32,988 nt of DNA from an uncultured Opitutia bacterium (lineage in GTDB: Bacteria > Verrucomicrobiota > Verrucomicrobiia > Opitutales > Opitutaceae), in contig CAIJFT010000155.1 in the NCBI GenBank assembly GCA_903820035.1, positions 1-32,988 of the forward strand, given 5' to 3'. Positions 20,499-28,697 of the stretch are shown here, piece after piece. The notes beneath the pieces are model-generated. The model saw only the letters and a list, made by a program, of their open reading frames with translations. It did not search any database and was not told the origin of the DNA. The first letter of the stretch is position 1; every line of letters starts with the position of its first letter. The position numbers and the translations under genes were made by a program.

Positions 20499-20597
20499 AT
20501 GCTCGGGTCTCTTCTGGGGTCTGGGACTTTTGTTCTTGTAACGGTTGTCCTGTTCGCCGCCATTCTGCGTTGTTACCAATTTGGCGCCTGCCCATAG
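20499..20597 (+). CDS. Possible 32-residue single-pass membrane microprotein
   Basis: An open frame of 32 codons starting ATG 20499, preceded by a good Shine-Dalgarno (AAGGA at 20487-20491, seven-base spacing). The peptide opens MLGSLLGSGTFVLVTVVLFA and continues AAILRCYQFGACP, giving one membrane helix with a short Cys-containing tail. Its stop codon ends one base before the ATG of the PilM-like gene, a spacing that suggests translational coupling and membership of the operon. It could be a small membrane anchor or regulator, or merely a leader peptide that controls pilM-like translation. I know no homologue. The ribosome site and the exact abutment are the evidence. Confidence 0.5.
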   Translation: MLGSLLGSGTFVLVTVVLFAAILRCYQFGACP

Positions 20598-20598
20598 C

Positions 20599-21654
20599 AT
20601 GTTTTTCTCTCAGAAATCCAAAGGGTTCTTTATCGAACTCAACGACCATGCGGTCATGATCGCCCGCACGTCTGGTCCGGTGGCGCCCTTTTCCATTGAG
20701 GAGATGCGCGAATGTGGACCCGGTGATTCCGCCCTGCTCAATTCCTTGCTTCTGCAGGTTCAGCCAAAAAAATCTCCGAGCGGGTACCTACATGCGACGG
20801 TCGGTACATTTCCGCCTGGTAGGCTCGTCCGCCGGCATACGCTTGAGCCGAAGCGGATACGTGAACCCGGGTATATCGCCGAGATTTGCACCCAACAATT
20901 TCGCGTTGAGCAAGAAAAGTACTCCCTTGCAATTTTGAGCGCAGTTGACGGCGCGGATTTTGATCTCAGCAAGGGGCAGCAAAAGGAGGTCGTATTTTGT
21001 GGTTTACCAAACGAGGATTTACAGTCGATTCAGGCCTCATTGCTTGAGTCGGGTATCTACCCCGAATCGATCGAGTTGGGAACGATTTCCACTCTGGGCG
21101 CCTTGGTTGACTACTTAAATCAGCTTAAGTCAAAGACTTCAGTGCTAGTTCTTGAAATCGGCGCAGAAACGACGCATTCCTTCATCGTCACCGCCAACGG
21201 AGTCGAGGCTTCTCGCCCGGTGGCTCAGGGTTTCGATGCGATGGTTCCCCTCGTGCAGAAGGAATTGGGGCTGAAAGACGAGGAGTCTGCCCGGAGGCTA
21301 TTTTATTCCAACACTTTCGACTTCACCGGCATGGGATCGCTGCTGACCAAAAAGCTGCTCAAGGAATTGCAGTCTTCGATTGGCTTTTACGAAGTCCAAA
21401 CGGGTCAATCTGTGAGTCAGATTATGACGACCCAGCTATCTCCAAAACTCCAGTGGCTGGAAGCTACGATATCCAACTCACTCGGCATCGCGAGTTTGCG
21501 TTTGGATATACTGCCTTGGCTTGAAGCGCATCGGATTCAGGTGCCGGAGGCGTTTGTGCGCATGGTTCAGGACGTGCGTTGGTTCGGGATCGTTAGTTTG
21601 ATGGTGCAGCATAATAACTCCGCGCATGCTACCGTTCTTGAAGAGAAAAAGTGA
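20599..21654 (+). CDS. PilM-like actin-fold protein of a secretin system
   Basis: A 351-residue protein with the actin-like fold pattern of PilM/GspL-type proteins. A phosphate-2-type block lies near residue 180 (VLVLEIGAETTHSFIV). The N-terminal strand reads GFFIELNDHAVMIART where typical PilM has a Gly-Ile-Asp-x-Gly motif, so nucleotide binding may be weakened or lost. By family knowledge it sits on the cytoplasmic side and binds the N-terminus of PilN to link the PilNOP alignment complex to the motors. ATG 20599 was chosen for the MFFSQKSKGFFIE start, immediately after the microprotein stop. The 3' end overlaps the PilN-like gene by 29 bp. The assignment rests on gene order as much as on sequence. 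Confidence 0.75.
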   Translation: MFFSQKSKGFFIELNDHAVMIARTSGPVAPFSIEEMRECGPGDSALLNSLLLQVQPKKSPSGYLHATVGTFPPGRLVRRHTLEPKRIREPGYIAEICTQQFRVEQEKYSLAILSAVDGADFDLSKGQQKEVVFCGLPNEDLQSIQASLLESGIYPESIELGTISTLGALVDYLNQLKSKTSVLVLEIGAETTHSFIVTANGVEASRPVAQGFDAMVPLVQKELGLKDEESARRLFYSNTFDFTGMGSLLTKKLLKELQSSIGFYEVQTGQSVSQIMTTQLSPKLQWLEATISNSLGIASLRLDILPWLEAHRIQVPEAFVRMVQDVRWFGIVSLMVQHNNSAHATVLEEKK

Positions 21655-22264
21655 GCCGGAGCAGGCGATGGCGCTACCTTCGTGGCATCCCAATTTTCGG
21701 AATGCCGAAAGCTTGCCTGATATCAAGGTGGTGCGGACGGCTTTTTTCATTAACGGTATCGCCATCTTATCTGCGTTATCGCTTGGAGCCTTTCTCGGAC
21801 TTAAGGAGTGGCAGCTCAACGTCGTCAATAGTCAGATCAGCCAGATCCAAGCTGAAATCACCCGAAATAAGTCATCGAGTGACAAGGCTGTTGCGATTTA
21901 TAAGCAATTCCAGGCGAGTGAGGGTAAGGTTGCTGAAGTTGAGAATTTCCTGAAATCGAAATCAATTATATCGGTATTAGTCTTGCGGCTCTCAGCTACG
22001 CTACCACCAAACATCGCAATAGATACTCTCGATATGCGCGATTCAGGAATGACCATGCGGCTTTCGATTCGGGGCGATGCTGCGGCAGCGAGCGGCTATG
22101 CAACTGCCTATTTGGAGCAGCTGCGCAAAGATAAGGAACTATCGCAGTTTGAGGAATTTTCATTTACCGGTTCGCCGGTACGCAATCCTGCCACGGGGCG
22201 TATGGCGGTGGAGTTCATGCTCCGGCTGAAACCAGCCGTAGTATTGGCAAAAAAGAAGCCATGA
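21626..22264 (+). CDS. PilN-like inner-membrane alignment protein
   Basis: A 212-residue bitopic protein. A short cytoplasmic N-terminus (LPSWHPNFRNAESLPD) precedes one membrane helix at about residues 36-60 (TAFFINGIAILSALSLGAFL), a coiled coil at 65-110, and a C-terminal ferredoxin-like domain (LRLSATLPPNIAIDTLDM). This is the PilN/GspL-C architecture. In type IV pili, PilN heterodimerises with PilO and binds PilM. The gene overlaps its upstream neighbour by 29 bp and its downstream one by ATGA, implying coupled translation. Sequence similarity is weak, so the call depends on topology and order. Confidence 0.75.
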   Translation: MLPFLKRKSEPEQAMALPSWHPNFRNAESLPDIKVVRTAFFINGIAILSALSLGAFLGLKEWQLNVVNSQISQIQAEITRNKSSSDKAVAIYKQFQASEGKVAEVENFLKSKSIISVLVLRLSATLPPNIAIDTLDMRDSGMTMRLSIRGDAAAASGYATAYLEQLRKDKELSQFEEFSFTGSPVRNPATGRMAVEFMLRLKPAVVLAKKKP

Positions 22265-22845
22265 CCAACCAGGACGCCATCGCCGCGGTTAAGCGGAATC
22301 CTATCGGTTTTTTATGTGGAGCGCTTAGCGTGGCGTTCGCCGTTACGTTGTATGTGCGGGACGAGGAGATCCCTGGCGCTGAGGCAGAAATGGCGCTGCG
22401 GACGGCCGACCGGGATCGTGTTGCGCTCAATATAAAATACTCGGTTCAACTTACCGAGCAGTCAGACGCGCTGAACACATCGGTGAAGGAAATTGAATCG
22501 CGGCTTATCAGGCCGAGCGAACTAGGAACTAATACTCAGTATTTCTATACTCTGGAAAAATTAACCGGGGTAAAGATCACCGATCTCCGGCAGTCCACCT
22601 TTTCGGCTATTGGCGCAGTGACTGGTGGGGCGGTCGCAGCGCGCGCGTCCAAGGGCACCTTTTCACCAGTGGGCTTCTCCATCGGTGCACAAGGTACGCT
22701 GCCGCAAATACTGGATTTTCTCCGTCATTTGGAGAACGGCTCGCATTATTGCCGTGTGCTTACCTCTTCGTTCGTTGGCAATCCGTCATCTCGCAACCCA
22801 ATCATCACCGTTTCGTTGAATCTCGAACTCCTGGGGCAGCAATGA
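22261..22845 (+). CDS. PilO-like inner-membrane alignment protein
   Basis: A 194-residue protein with a short cytoplasmic start, one membrane helix (NPIGFLCGALSVAFAVTLYV, residues about 13-32), a helical stretch, and a C-terminal domain with QGTLPQILDFLRHLENG, a pattern typical of PilO and GspM (helix after a Gly strand). It ends in strands VSLNLELLGQQ. By family knowledge it pairs with PilN and spans from the membrane to the secretin-linked periplasmic protein. The start and stop codons overlap both neighbours by four bases (ATGA). Confidence 0.75.
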   Translation: MTNQDAIAAVKRNPIGFLCGALSVAFAVTLYVRDEEIPGAEAEMALRTADRDRVALNIKYSVQLTEQSDALNTSVKEIESRLIRPSELGTNTQYFYTLEKLTGVKITDLRQSTFSAIGAVTGGAVAARASKGTFSPVGFSIGAQGTLPQILDFLRHLENGSHYCRVLTSSFVGNPSSRNPIITVSLNLELLGQQ

Positions 22846-23390
22846 ATACAAACGGTCAATTTTTCTCGGTTGCGATTTTCATTTTAAGCATCGCTCCAAT
22901 TGAATTATCGGCAGCTCGGAATAGTGCAGATTTACAGCCTCCTCAGGTTCGTCAGCTGAGTGTGACCAATGCCGAAAAACTTTGGCAGAGACGTCCACCG
23001 CCCCCGGTCCCAGCTGATATGCCCTCTCCGTTCAGTCCGGTTGATTTCGACAAGCCTGACCCCTCGGACTTTCCCGCCACCGGTGCGCTGGCAGGTCCGG
23101 CAGAGGTCAAGCGGATAACGACTGGTCCCGGAGTGCAGCGGTATGCGCCTTCAGGAGATCGGGAAGTGCTGGATAAACTTGCGGCACAGATATCGCCGAC
23201 TGGCGTGATTATGCTGCGGGGGGCTCCGCGTTTGGTAATCAGCAACAGGCCTTTCGAGGTGGGGACTCGCTTCACCGCCACGTATAATAACCAAGACTAC
23301 GAGCTGGAACTCGTAGCTATAGATCGTACCACGTTCACGTTGCGCTATCGCAGCGAGGAAGTCATTCGGCCCATTAAACCTGTTCGATAA
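22842..23390 (+). CDS. PilP/GspC-like periplasmic secretin-linking protein
   Basis: A 182-residue protein with a signal peptide or membrane anchor (FFSVAIFILSIAPIELSA), a Pro-rich flexible linker (RRPPPPVPADMPSPF) and a C-terminal beta domain from about residue 115 (GVIMLRGAPRLVISNRPF, then VGTRFTATYNNQDYELELVA). The layout matches PilP and GspC, in which the linker crosses the periplasm and the C-terminal beta domain binds the N0 domain of the secretin. There is no lipobox, unlike many PilP. Its position, one base before the secretin gene, agrees. Direct sequence similarity is low, so this is mainly a positional and architectural assignment. Confidence 0.65.
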   Translation: MNTNGQFFSVAIFILSIAPIELSAARNSADLQPPQVRQLSVTNAEKLWQRRPPPPVPADMPSPFSPVDFDKPDPSDFPATGALAGPAEVKRITTGPGVQRYAPSGDREVLDKLAAQISPTGVIMLRGAPRLVISNRPFEVGTRFTATYNNQDYELELVAIDRTTFTLRYRSEEVIRPIKPVR

Positions 23391-23391
23391 T

Positions 23392-25206
23392 ATGAACACT
23401 CGCACGCTACCACCCACTGTTCTTGCCCTGTTGGCGCTTTTACCTGCAGTCCGCGTGATGGCGCAGCCGCCGGCTAAGAGCGCAGCGAATGCCGAAACCG
23501 CCCCAGCGGTGGTCATCGTCGCCGCTTCTGCCGTCGCGCCGAACAAAAATGATGAGGCGGCGGGAGCTGCCAGTTCGGCGATTAAATCAAGGGATGCGTC
23601 GGGTCGGGATACGTTGTCGGTGGACTTCCCTGATGAGGATATTCGTAACATCCTTCGGAATGTCTCCGACTTGTTTGAGCTTAACCTCGTAATGCCCGAC
23701 ACCCTGCAGGGGAAAACGACGATCAAGCTGCGTGATGTTACGTGGCGGCAGATATTTCAGAGTGTTCTGACGCCGGTAAACTATAACTATATTGAAGACG
23801 GCAATATTATCAAGATTGTCAGTAATGATAGCCTCAATCAAGAGCCGCTTTCGACCAATGTTTTTCTGATAAATTACGCCAAAGCGTCAGATATACTTCC
23901 GACCATCACCTCTTTGGTTGATGCCGCCACGGGCGGCAAGATAGTAGTCGACGTTCGGAGCAATAGCTTGGTGATTACAGAGCGTCCCTCGAAGATGAAC
24001 CGGATTAAGCCGATTATTGAGCAATTGGATCGGGCTACGGATCAGGTGATGATTGAGTCAAAGTTCGTCGAGGTAAGCGATAGTGATGTCAAAAATATCG
24101 GCGTCAATTGGTCGTCGCTCGCCAATTACCAGCTCACGGCGGGGAAATTGGGGGGGAATCTAACCAGGACCCGTGATCAACAGGCGACCGGCGGTTTTAA
24201 CAATACAACCGGCACGTCGCAGGTTGGTACGAATACCACGTCCAGCATTAATACCGTGGCGACGACGAACGGTCTTACGACCACCACGACCAACGGCCAA
24301 GCGAACGGGTCAACCAACTCGGGGAGTGTGGCGTCTAGTAACGGCGTTCTCACCTCGACCTCAGCCCCGGGAAATACTGGCTCTTTGACCAACGGGGCCG
24401 CAACGACGGGTATCAATGGTTCGACGACGACGGGGACGAGCGGGACGGACAATCAAATGGCGAATGGCGTAAACAGTGTATTCAATAATCTCAGCTCGTT
24501 ATTGAATTCCGACGGTACTGCGCGGTCGCTCAACGCGGTATTCTCAGCGACGGATTTTAATATCGTGCTCAGTGCGCTGCAATCACTGCAAAAGACCAAG
24601 GTTGTTTCAAATCCGACGGTGGTTACTCTTAATAACACGCAAGCGGTGATCAATGTTGGTCAGGAAAGGCCGATCCCGAGCTACACGTACAATCAGGAGC
24701 GGGGCGTGTACGAGGTAAGTGGCTTTACCTACAAGCCGATCGGTGTGATCCTCAAAGTCACTCCTCAGGTTAATGCGCGGGGTTACATCAAGCTTACCGT
24801 TGAACCTGAGGTGAGTCAGACGAACCGTGATGCGAATTTCAACGGCGCTGCAATTCCGATCGTCGAGTCGAGAAAGGCAAATACGACGGTGTCGCTCCGT
24901 GACGGATTCACCATGGGAATCGGGGGGCTCATGCAACAAGCCTCGACGAATGGACAGACCAAGGTTCCAATTCTTGGTTCACTTCCTGTCCTCGGTCGCT
25001 TGTTTCGGTCCGATAACAAGAATGTTGAGACCACTAATTTGATTATATTTATCACGGCGAAGACAATCAGCGCTGAAGGAGCGACCGTTGAGCAGGTATT
25101 CAATTCCGAACGTGTCCGTGGATTGGAGATGCGCCGCGAGGATTTGCCCGGGCATCGGGACGGAACTGATCCTTTCCTGCCTTCTGCTTCCAAAGGTACT
25201 CAATGA
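23392..25206 (+). CDS. Secretin (PilQ/GspD-type outer-membrane channel)
   Basis: A 604-residue protein with a signal peptide (LPPTVLALLALLPAVRVMAQ). Residues about 76-150 form an N0/N1-like domain (VDFPDEDIRNILRNVSDLF, then KLRDVTWRQIF). Residues about 158-222 form a second N domain (TNVFLINYAKASDILPTI). The secretin core from about 370 has VVSNPTVVTLNNTQAVINVG, YKPIGVILKVTPQV, VPILGSLPVLGRLF and NLIIFITAKTI. No AMIN peptidoglycan domain is present, unlike proteobacterial PilQ. A Thr/Asn/Gly/Ser-rich low-complexity insert of about 105 residues (about 259-363) separates the N domains from the core. By family knowledge it forms an outer-membrane ring that lets a pilus or substrate through. It is followed, with ATGA overlap, by the large Ig-domain gene. 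Confidence 0.93.
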   Translation: MNTRTLPPTVLALLALLPAVRVMAQPPAKSAANAETAPAVVIVAASAVAPNKNDEAAGAASSAIKSRDASGRDTLSVDFPDEDIRNILRNVSDLFELNLVMPDTLQGKTTIKLRDVTWRQIFQSVLTPVNYNYIEDGNIIKIVSNDSLNQEPLSTNVFLINYAKASDILPTITSLVDAATGGKIVVDVRSNSLVITERPSKMNRIKPIIEQLDRATDQVMIESKFVEVSDSDVKNIGVNWSSLANYQLTAGKLGGNLTRTRDQQATGGFNNTTGTSQVGTNTTSSINTVATTNGLTTTTTNGQANGSTNSGSVASSNGVLTSTSAPGNTGSLTNGAATTGINGSTTTGTSGTDNQMANGVNSVFNNLSSLLNSDGTARSLNAVFSATDFNIVLSALQSLQKTKVVSNPTVVTLNNTQAVINVGQERPIPSYTYNQERGVYEVSGFTYKPIGVILKVTPQVNARGYIKLTVEPEVSQTNRDANFNGAAIPIVESRKANTTVSLRDGFTMGIGGLMQQASTNGQTKVPILGSLPVLGRLFRSDNKNVETTNLIIFITAKTISAEGATVEQVFNSERVRGLEMRREDLPGHRDGTDPFLPSASKGTQ

Positions 25207-28200
25207 AGCCGTTAATTAGCCGTCCAATCCTTCGTAAAAAGGGACCGCTTATGAAAATATTTCCGCGACTTTCGAGCTTAGGTGCTGCCCTTGGTCTTTT
25301 TCTGCCGTTTTCCACTTGGGCTCAGAGTGAGCCCGTGATTGCTGCAGATATTACCAAAATCAGCGTCGCTGGGGACGTGGGTGCCATAATTCAAGTCTCC
25401 CTGCGCTCAGGGGGATCGGGATACACTTCCGCTCCGATTGTGACCGTTTCTGGTGGTGGAGGTTCAGGAGCCGTATTGCTTGCCGAGGTAAATGATGGCG
25501 CTGTATCAAAGCTTAATATTGTCGAAGGCGGTTCGGGTTACACGAGCTTGCCGGCGCTCGCTTTTACTTCTCCGGGTGCCCGGACCACTGCGGACGGGTC
25601 TACTGTCGTCGGCACACCGGCAACCGGATCGGTTGTCAGCTTGGGCACCAATTTTGTGCAGCCTTTTCAAAATGAGTCGTTTGGTCCGGTTAATTCCCCG
25701 ATTAACATAACTGCACAGGCATTCGGGACGTTTCCGGCTGGCGGATTTACTTACAATTTCTTTGTCAACGGAGTTGCGCTAGGTAGCTCAGTCAACCTTC
25801 AGCCACCCGGAGGTGGTCCTGGCGTAATCTCTTGGGCTCCGGTGCAACCTGGGGCCTATCTGCTCACTGTCGTTGCTTCCGACGGTGCGCACACCGTTAC
25901 TACTCTGGCTACGCGTTACTTTGCGACGGGTACGGCTATTATTGCTCCGGCTGATAATTCCATCGTCCCAATTGGTTCATCGGTCGTGCTGCAGGCGACT
26001 GCGACACCTGCACCATCTGGACCCAATGCGTTTGTGCAGCGTATGGAGTTTTATGTCGATGATGTCTTGGTCGGCTCTGATTCGACCTATCCCTATTCCT
26101 ATATTTATACTCCGGCATCATCGCCTTCGAGTCATGTAGTTGAGGCGCGGGGATTTGACAACAACGGCAACCAGATTTCTCCGAATGGGTCGGCCACACG
26201 AAGAATTTCGATGGTTACACCGATCGGGACTCCACCCGTTGTGAGGATTGTTAATCCACCAAATGGCGGCAATGTAGCCGCTGGAACAGCGGTTAAAGTG
26301 GTCGCAGATGCGGTCGCTCCTGATGGCTTCATTCGCAACGTGGAGTTTTATCTGAATGGTATTTTGCTGACTACCTCCCAGAGCTTCCCGTTTACTTCCA
26401 CTTGGACTCCTCTGGTGCCGGGCAGGTATCAATACGTAGCAATCGGTTACGACGATAAGAGTAATGCTGTTTCATCAACCCCAATCGTATTGAACGTTAC
26501 TGGTGCATTTCCGACTGCAAGTATTTCAGATCCTGACCGGAGTGGTCTCAGTGTTAGCCAAGGCTCAGTACTGCCGGTTACGGTTCGTGCTGCGGGGCCG
26601 GACGGTGGCGTGGCATCACTCAAGACGATCGAATTTCTGGTTGATGGGGTCGTCAGCGATTCACTCCCTAAGGTGGTAGCTGGAGCATCCGGATCCGCGG
26701 GTTCAACGACCCTCGTTCCTGTGCTGGCAGAGCCGTTTGTATTTTATTGGAAGAGTAACGTGGCAATTGGAACCCATCGCTTGTCGGTTCGTGTTACCGA
26801 GGTAACCAACCTGAGCGTTACCTCCTCCGAGGTTGCGGTGAATGTTGTGGCCAATCAGGCGCCACGAATCGAAATTACCGCTCCGATTGCTACGACAGGG
26901 ATTGTGATGAACTCGGCAACTGTTATTACGACAGTGCCGACTGATCCAGATGGTACGGTTGAGCTCGTCGAGTTCTTCGTGAATGGCTCGATTGTTGGTT
27001 CTGTTACGAAGAGCCCGTACCAGCTTAGCTGGACCCCCTCTAGTTCAGGGGCTTTCGAATTATCCGCTAGGGTTACCGACAACGCAGGAGCAGTAGCTGA
27101 CTCTGCGAGTGTTACGGTGAATGTTGATCCGCCGGCAAGCACTGGTGCAAGTCAGACTACTTTCGCGTACACTGTATACCGAGGTGACTACGGTTCCGTC
27201 TCGGAAAATGGGCGCTTTGCCTTTTCGGTTAGCCGCACTAACAGGGGCACCTTTATCGGCTACTCGACGTTTCCTGTTGGGCGCACTTATTTTTGGACAG
27301 ATATCCCAGTCAATTCTGATGGTACGTTTACTCTTCGCGATTCAGAAAATCTGTTAGTGTTGAATGGTCAGGCGTCAGCGACGGGCGTATCTGGAACGAT
27401 GAGTGGTAAGACGTTCATTGGTCCGGTGACGTCAGTGGCAGGTTCATTTACCCCATTGATGGTCAGTGGATCGCTTACTGGCGTTCCGAATTCGCGCCTA
27501 GTGGCCATCGTGGGTGGCGATGGCTCGCTCACGATTCTTGCAGCCAATGGGAGCAGTCGTGAAGCCGGAGGCAGCATCCTTGGGACCTCGGGGGTTTTCA
27601 GTTATTCCGCTGCAACGGGGGGGCGCTTTTCAGGGACTGTAGCAACTAGTGTTTCTATAGTCAGCGGCACGGTCACCGGGTCCGTTTCCGGGAATTTCCT
27701 GCTGCGTCCGCAAGCGAGTCGACTGAGTAATATTTCGACGCGGACCCTCGCCGGAAGCGGTGATCGGACTTTGGTTGCCGGATTCGTAATTGTGGGTTCG
27801 GGAACCAAGCCGCTTTTGCTCCGGGCGGCCGGTCCTTCCTTGGCGAATTTTGGCGTTACCAATGCTCTCGGGGACCCGGACCTTAGCGTGCTCTCGCGGA
27901 CCTCGGCATTGTTGGCTTTCAACAACGACTGGGGAAATTCTGCTACCCTGGCTTCACTTGCTACCCAGGTTGGTGCATTCGCTTTGACTCCCGGTAGTAA
28001 GGATGCGGCGGTTCAGCTTTCCGCCGCACCCGGAACGTATACTGCCGTGGTTGGAGGGGGAACTGCGATCCCCGGTTCCGCGCTGGTCGAGATCTACGAT
28101 ACGGATACATCGAGTAGCGTCACGGCCCGCATCAGCAATATTTCCACCCGTGGTCAAATTGCTGCTGGTGATACGCTCATCGCGGGATTTGTGATTGCCG

Positions 28201-28523
28201 GGGATGTGCGTAAGCGAGTGTTAATTCGGGCGGTTGGTCCTACGCTTGCTTTGTTCGGTCTCACCGGTGTGATTGCCGATCCAAAGATCGAGGTTTTTGC
28301 GGAGGGAACGTTGATCTCCAGTAATAATGACTGGACGGAGCGCGCGGTAGCTTCGCAGGTGGCATCAGTCAGTTCAGCAGTGGGCGCCTTCCCTCTGGCG
28401 GCGAACGGAAAGGACGCCGCGACGGTCCTGCAGCTTCCCCCTGGTTCGTACACCGTTCAAGTGTCCGGTGTGGGTTCCTCAGCTGGTACGGTGCTGGTTG
28501 AAATTTACGACGCCGATCCGTAA
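25203..28523 (+). CDS. Large Ig-like exoprotein with duplicated C-terminal domain
   Basis: A 1,106-residue protein. Two Gly-rich repeats (GGSGYTSAPIVTVSGGGG near 69 and GGSGYTSLP near 109) precede four Ig-like units. The hallmarks of these units are MEFYVDDVLVGSD (about 279), VEFYLNGILL (378), IEFLVDGVVSD (474) and VEFFVNGSIVGS (587). A beta-rich region of about 185 residues follows. It ends in two tandem copies (about 838-967 and 974-1106) of a domain with NISTR, GFVI, LLRAAGPSL or LIRAVGPTL, NNDW and VEIYD motifs. I recall that domain at the C-terminus of large surface proteins in Verrucomicrobia. The start at 25203 overlaps the secretin stop by four bases. The ATG at 25251 (MKIFPRLSSLGAALG, cleavage near STWA/QS) gives a cleaner signal peptide. 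It may be a substrate of the neighbouring secretin or a surface partner of the pilus. Confidence 0.8.
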   Translation: MKPLISRPILRKKGPLMKIFPRLSSLGAALGLFLPFSTWAQSEPVIAADITKISVAGDVGAIIQVSLRSGGSGYTSAPIVTVSGGGGSGAVLLAEVNDGAVSKLNIVEGGSGYTSLPALAFTSPGARTTADGSTVVGTPATGSVVSLGTNFVQPFQNESFGPVNSPINITAQAFGTFPAGGFTYNFFVNGVALGSSVNLQPPGGGPGVISWAPVQPGAYLLTVVASDGAHTVTTLATRYFATGTAIIAPADNSIVPIGSSVVLQATATPAPSGPNAFVQRMEFYVDDVLVGSDSTYPYSYIYTPASSPSSHVVEARGFDNNGNQISPNGSATRRISMVTPIGTPPVVRIVNPPNGGNVAAGTAVKVVADAVAPDGFIRNVEFYLNGILLTTSQSFPFTSTWTPLVPGRYQYVAIGYDDKSNAVSSTPIVLNVTGAFPTASISDPDRSGLSVSQGSVLPVTVRAAGPDGGVASLKTIEFLVDGVVSDSLPKVVAGASGSAGSTTLVPVLAEPFVFYWKSNVAIGTHRLSVRVTEVTNLSVTSSEVAVNVVANQAPRIEITAPIATTGIVMNSATVITTVPTDPDGTVELVEFFVNGSIVGSVTKSPYQLSWTPSSSGAFELSARVTDNAGAVADSASVTVNVDPPASTGASQTTFAYTVYRGDYGSVSENGRFAFSVSRTNRGTFIGYSTFPVGRTYFWTDIPVNSDGTFTLRDSENLLVLNGQASATGVSGTMSGKTFIGPVTSVAGSFTPLMVSGSLTGVPNSRLVAIVGGDGSLTILAANGSSREAGGSILGTSGVFSYSAATGGRFSGTVATSVSIVSGTVTGSVSGNFLLRPQASRLSNISTRTLAGSGDRTLVAGFVIVGSGTKPLLLRAAGPSLANFGVTNALGDPDLSVLSRTSALLAFNNDWGNSATLASLATQVGAFALTPGSKDAAVQLSAAPGTYTAVVGGGTAIPGSALVEIYDTDTSSSVTARISNISTRGQIAAGDTLIAGFVIAGDVRKRVLIRAVGPTLALFGLTGVIADPKIEVFAEGTLISSNNDWTERAVASQVASVSSAVGAFPLAANGKDAATVLQLPPGSYTVQVSGVGSSAGTVLVEIYDADP

Positions 28524-28542
28524 GTCTCTTTCATTTCCCGGA

Positions 28543-28581
28543 CAAAAAGGCTGCACGCATTCTGCCTGCAGCCTTTTTGTT
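28543..28581 (+). terminator. Rho-independent terminator of the secretin operon
   Basis: CAAAAAGGCTGCA pairs with TGCAGCCTTTTTG around an 11-base loop, 20 bases after the stop codon of the Ig-domain gene. T-runs on both strands suggest it may also work in the other direction. Confidence 0.9.
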
Positions 28582-28697
28582 GGTCAGGGCGTGGGTGGTG
28601 TGGCGCTGGTACTGTACGAGCGCGCGTTGGGATTCGCCCGTTCCGCAGATTTTCATTCTGGCTCCGGCTCGTGATTTTAGGCTTTCTGCGGTTTCAG

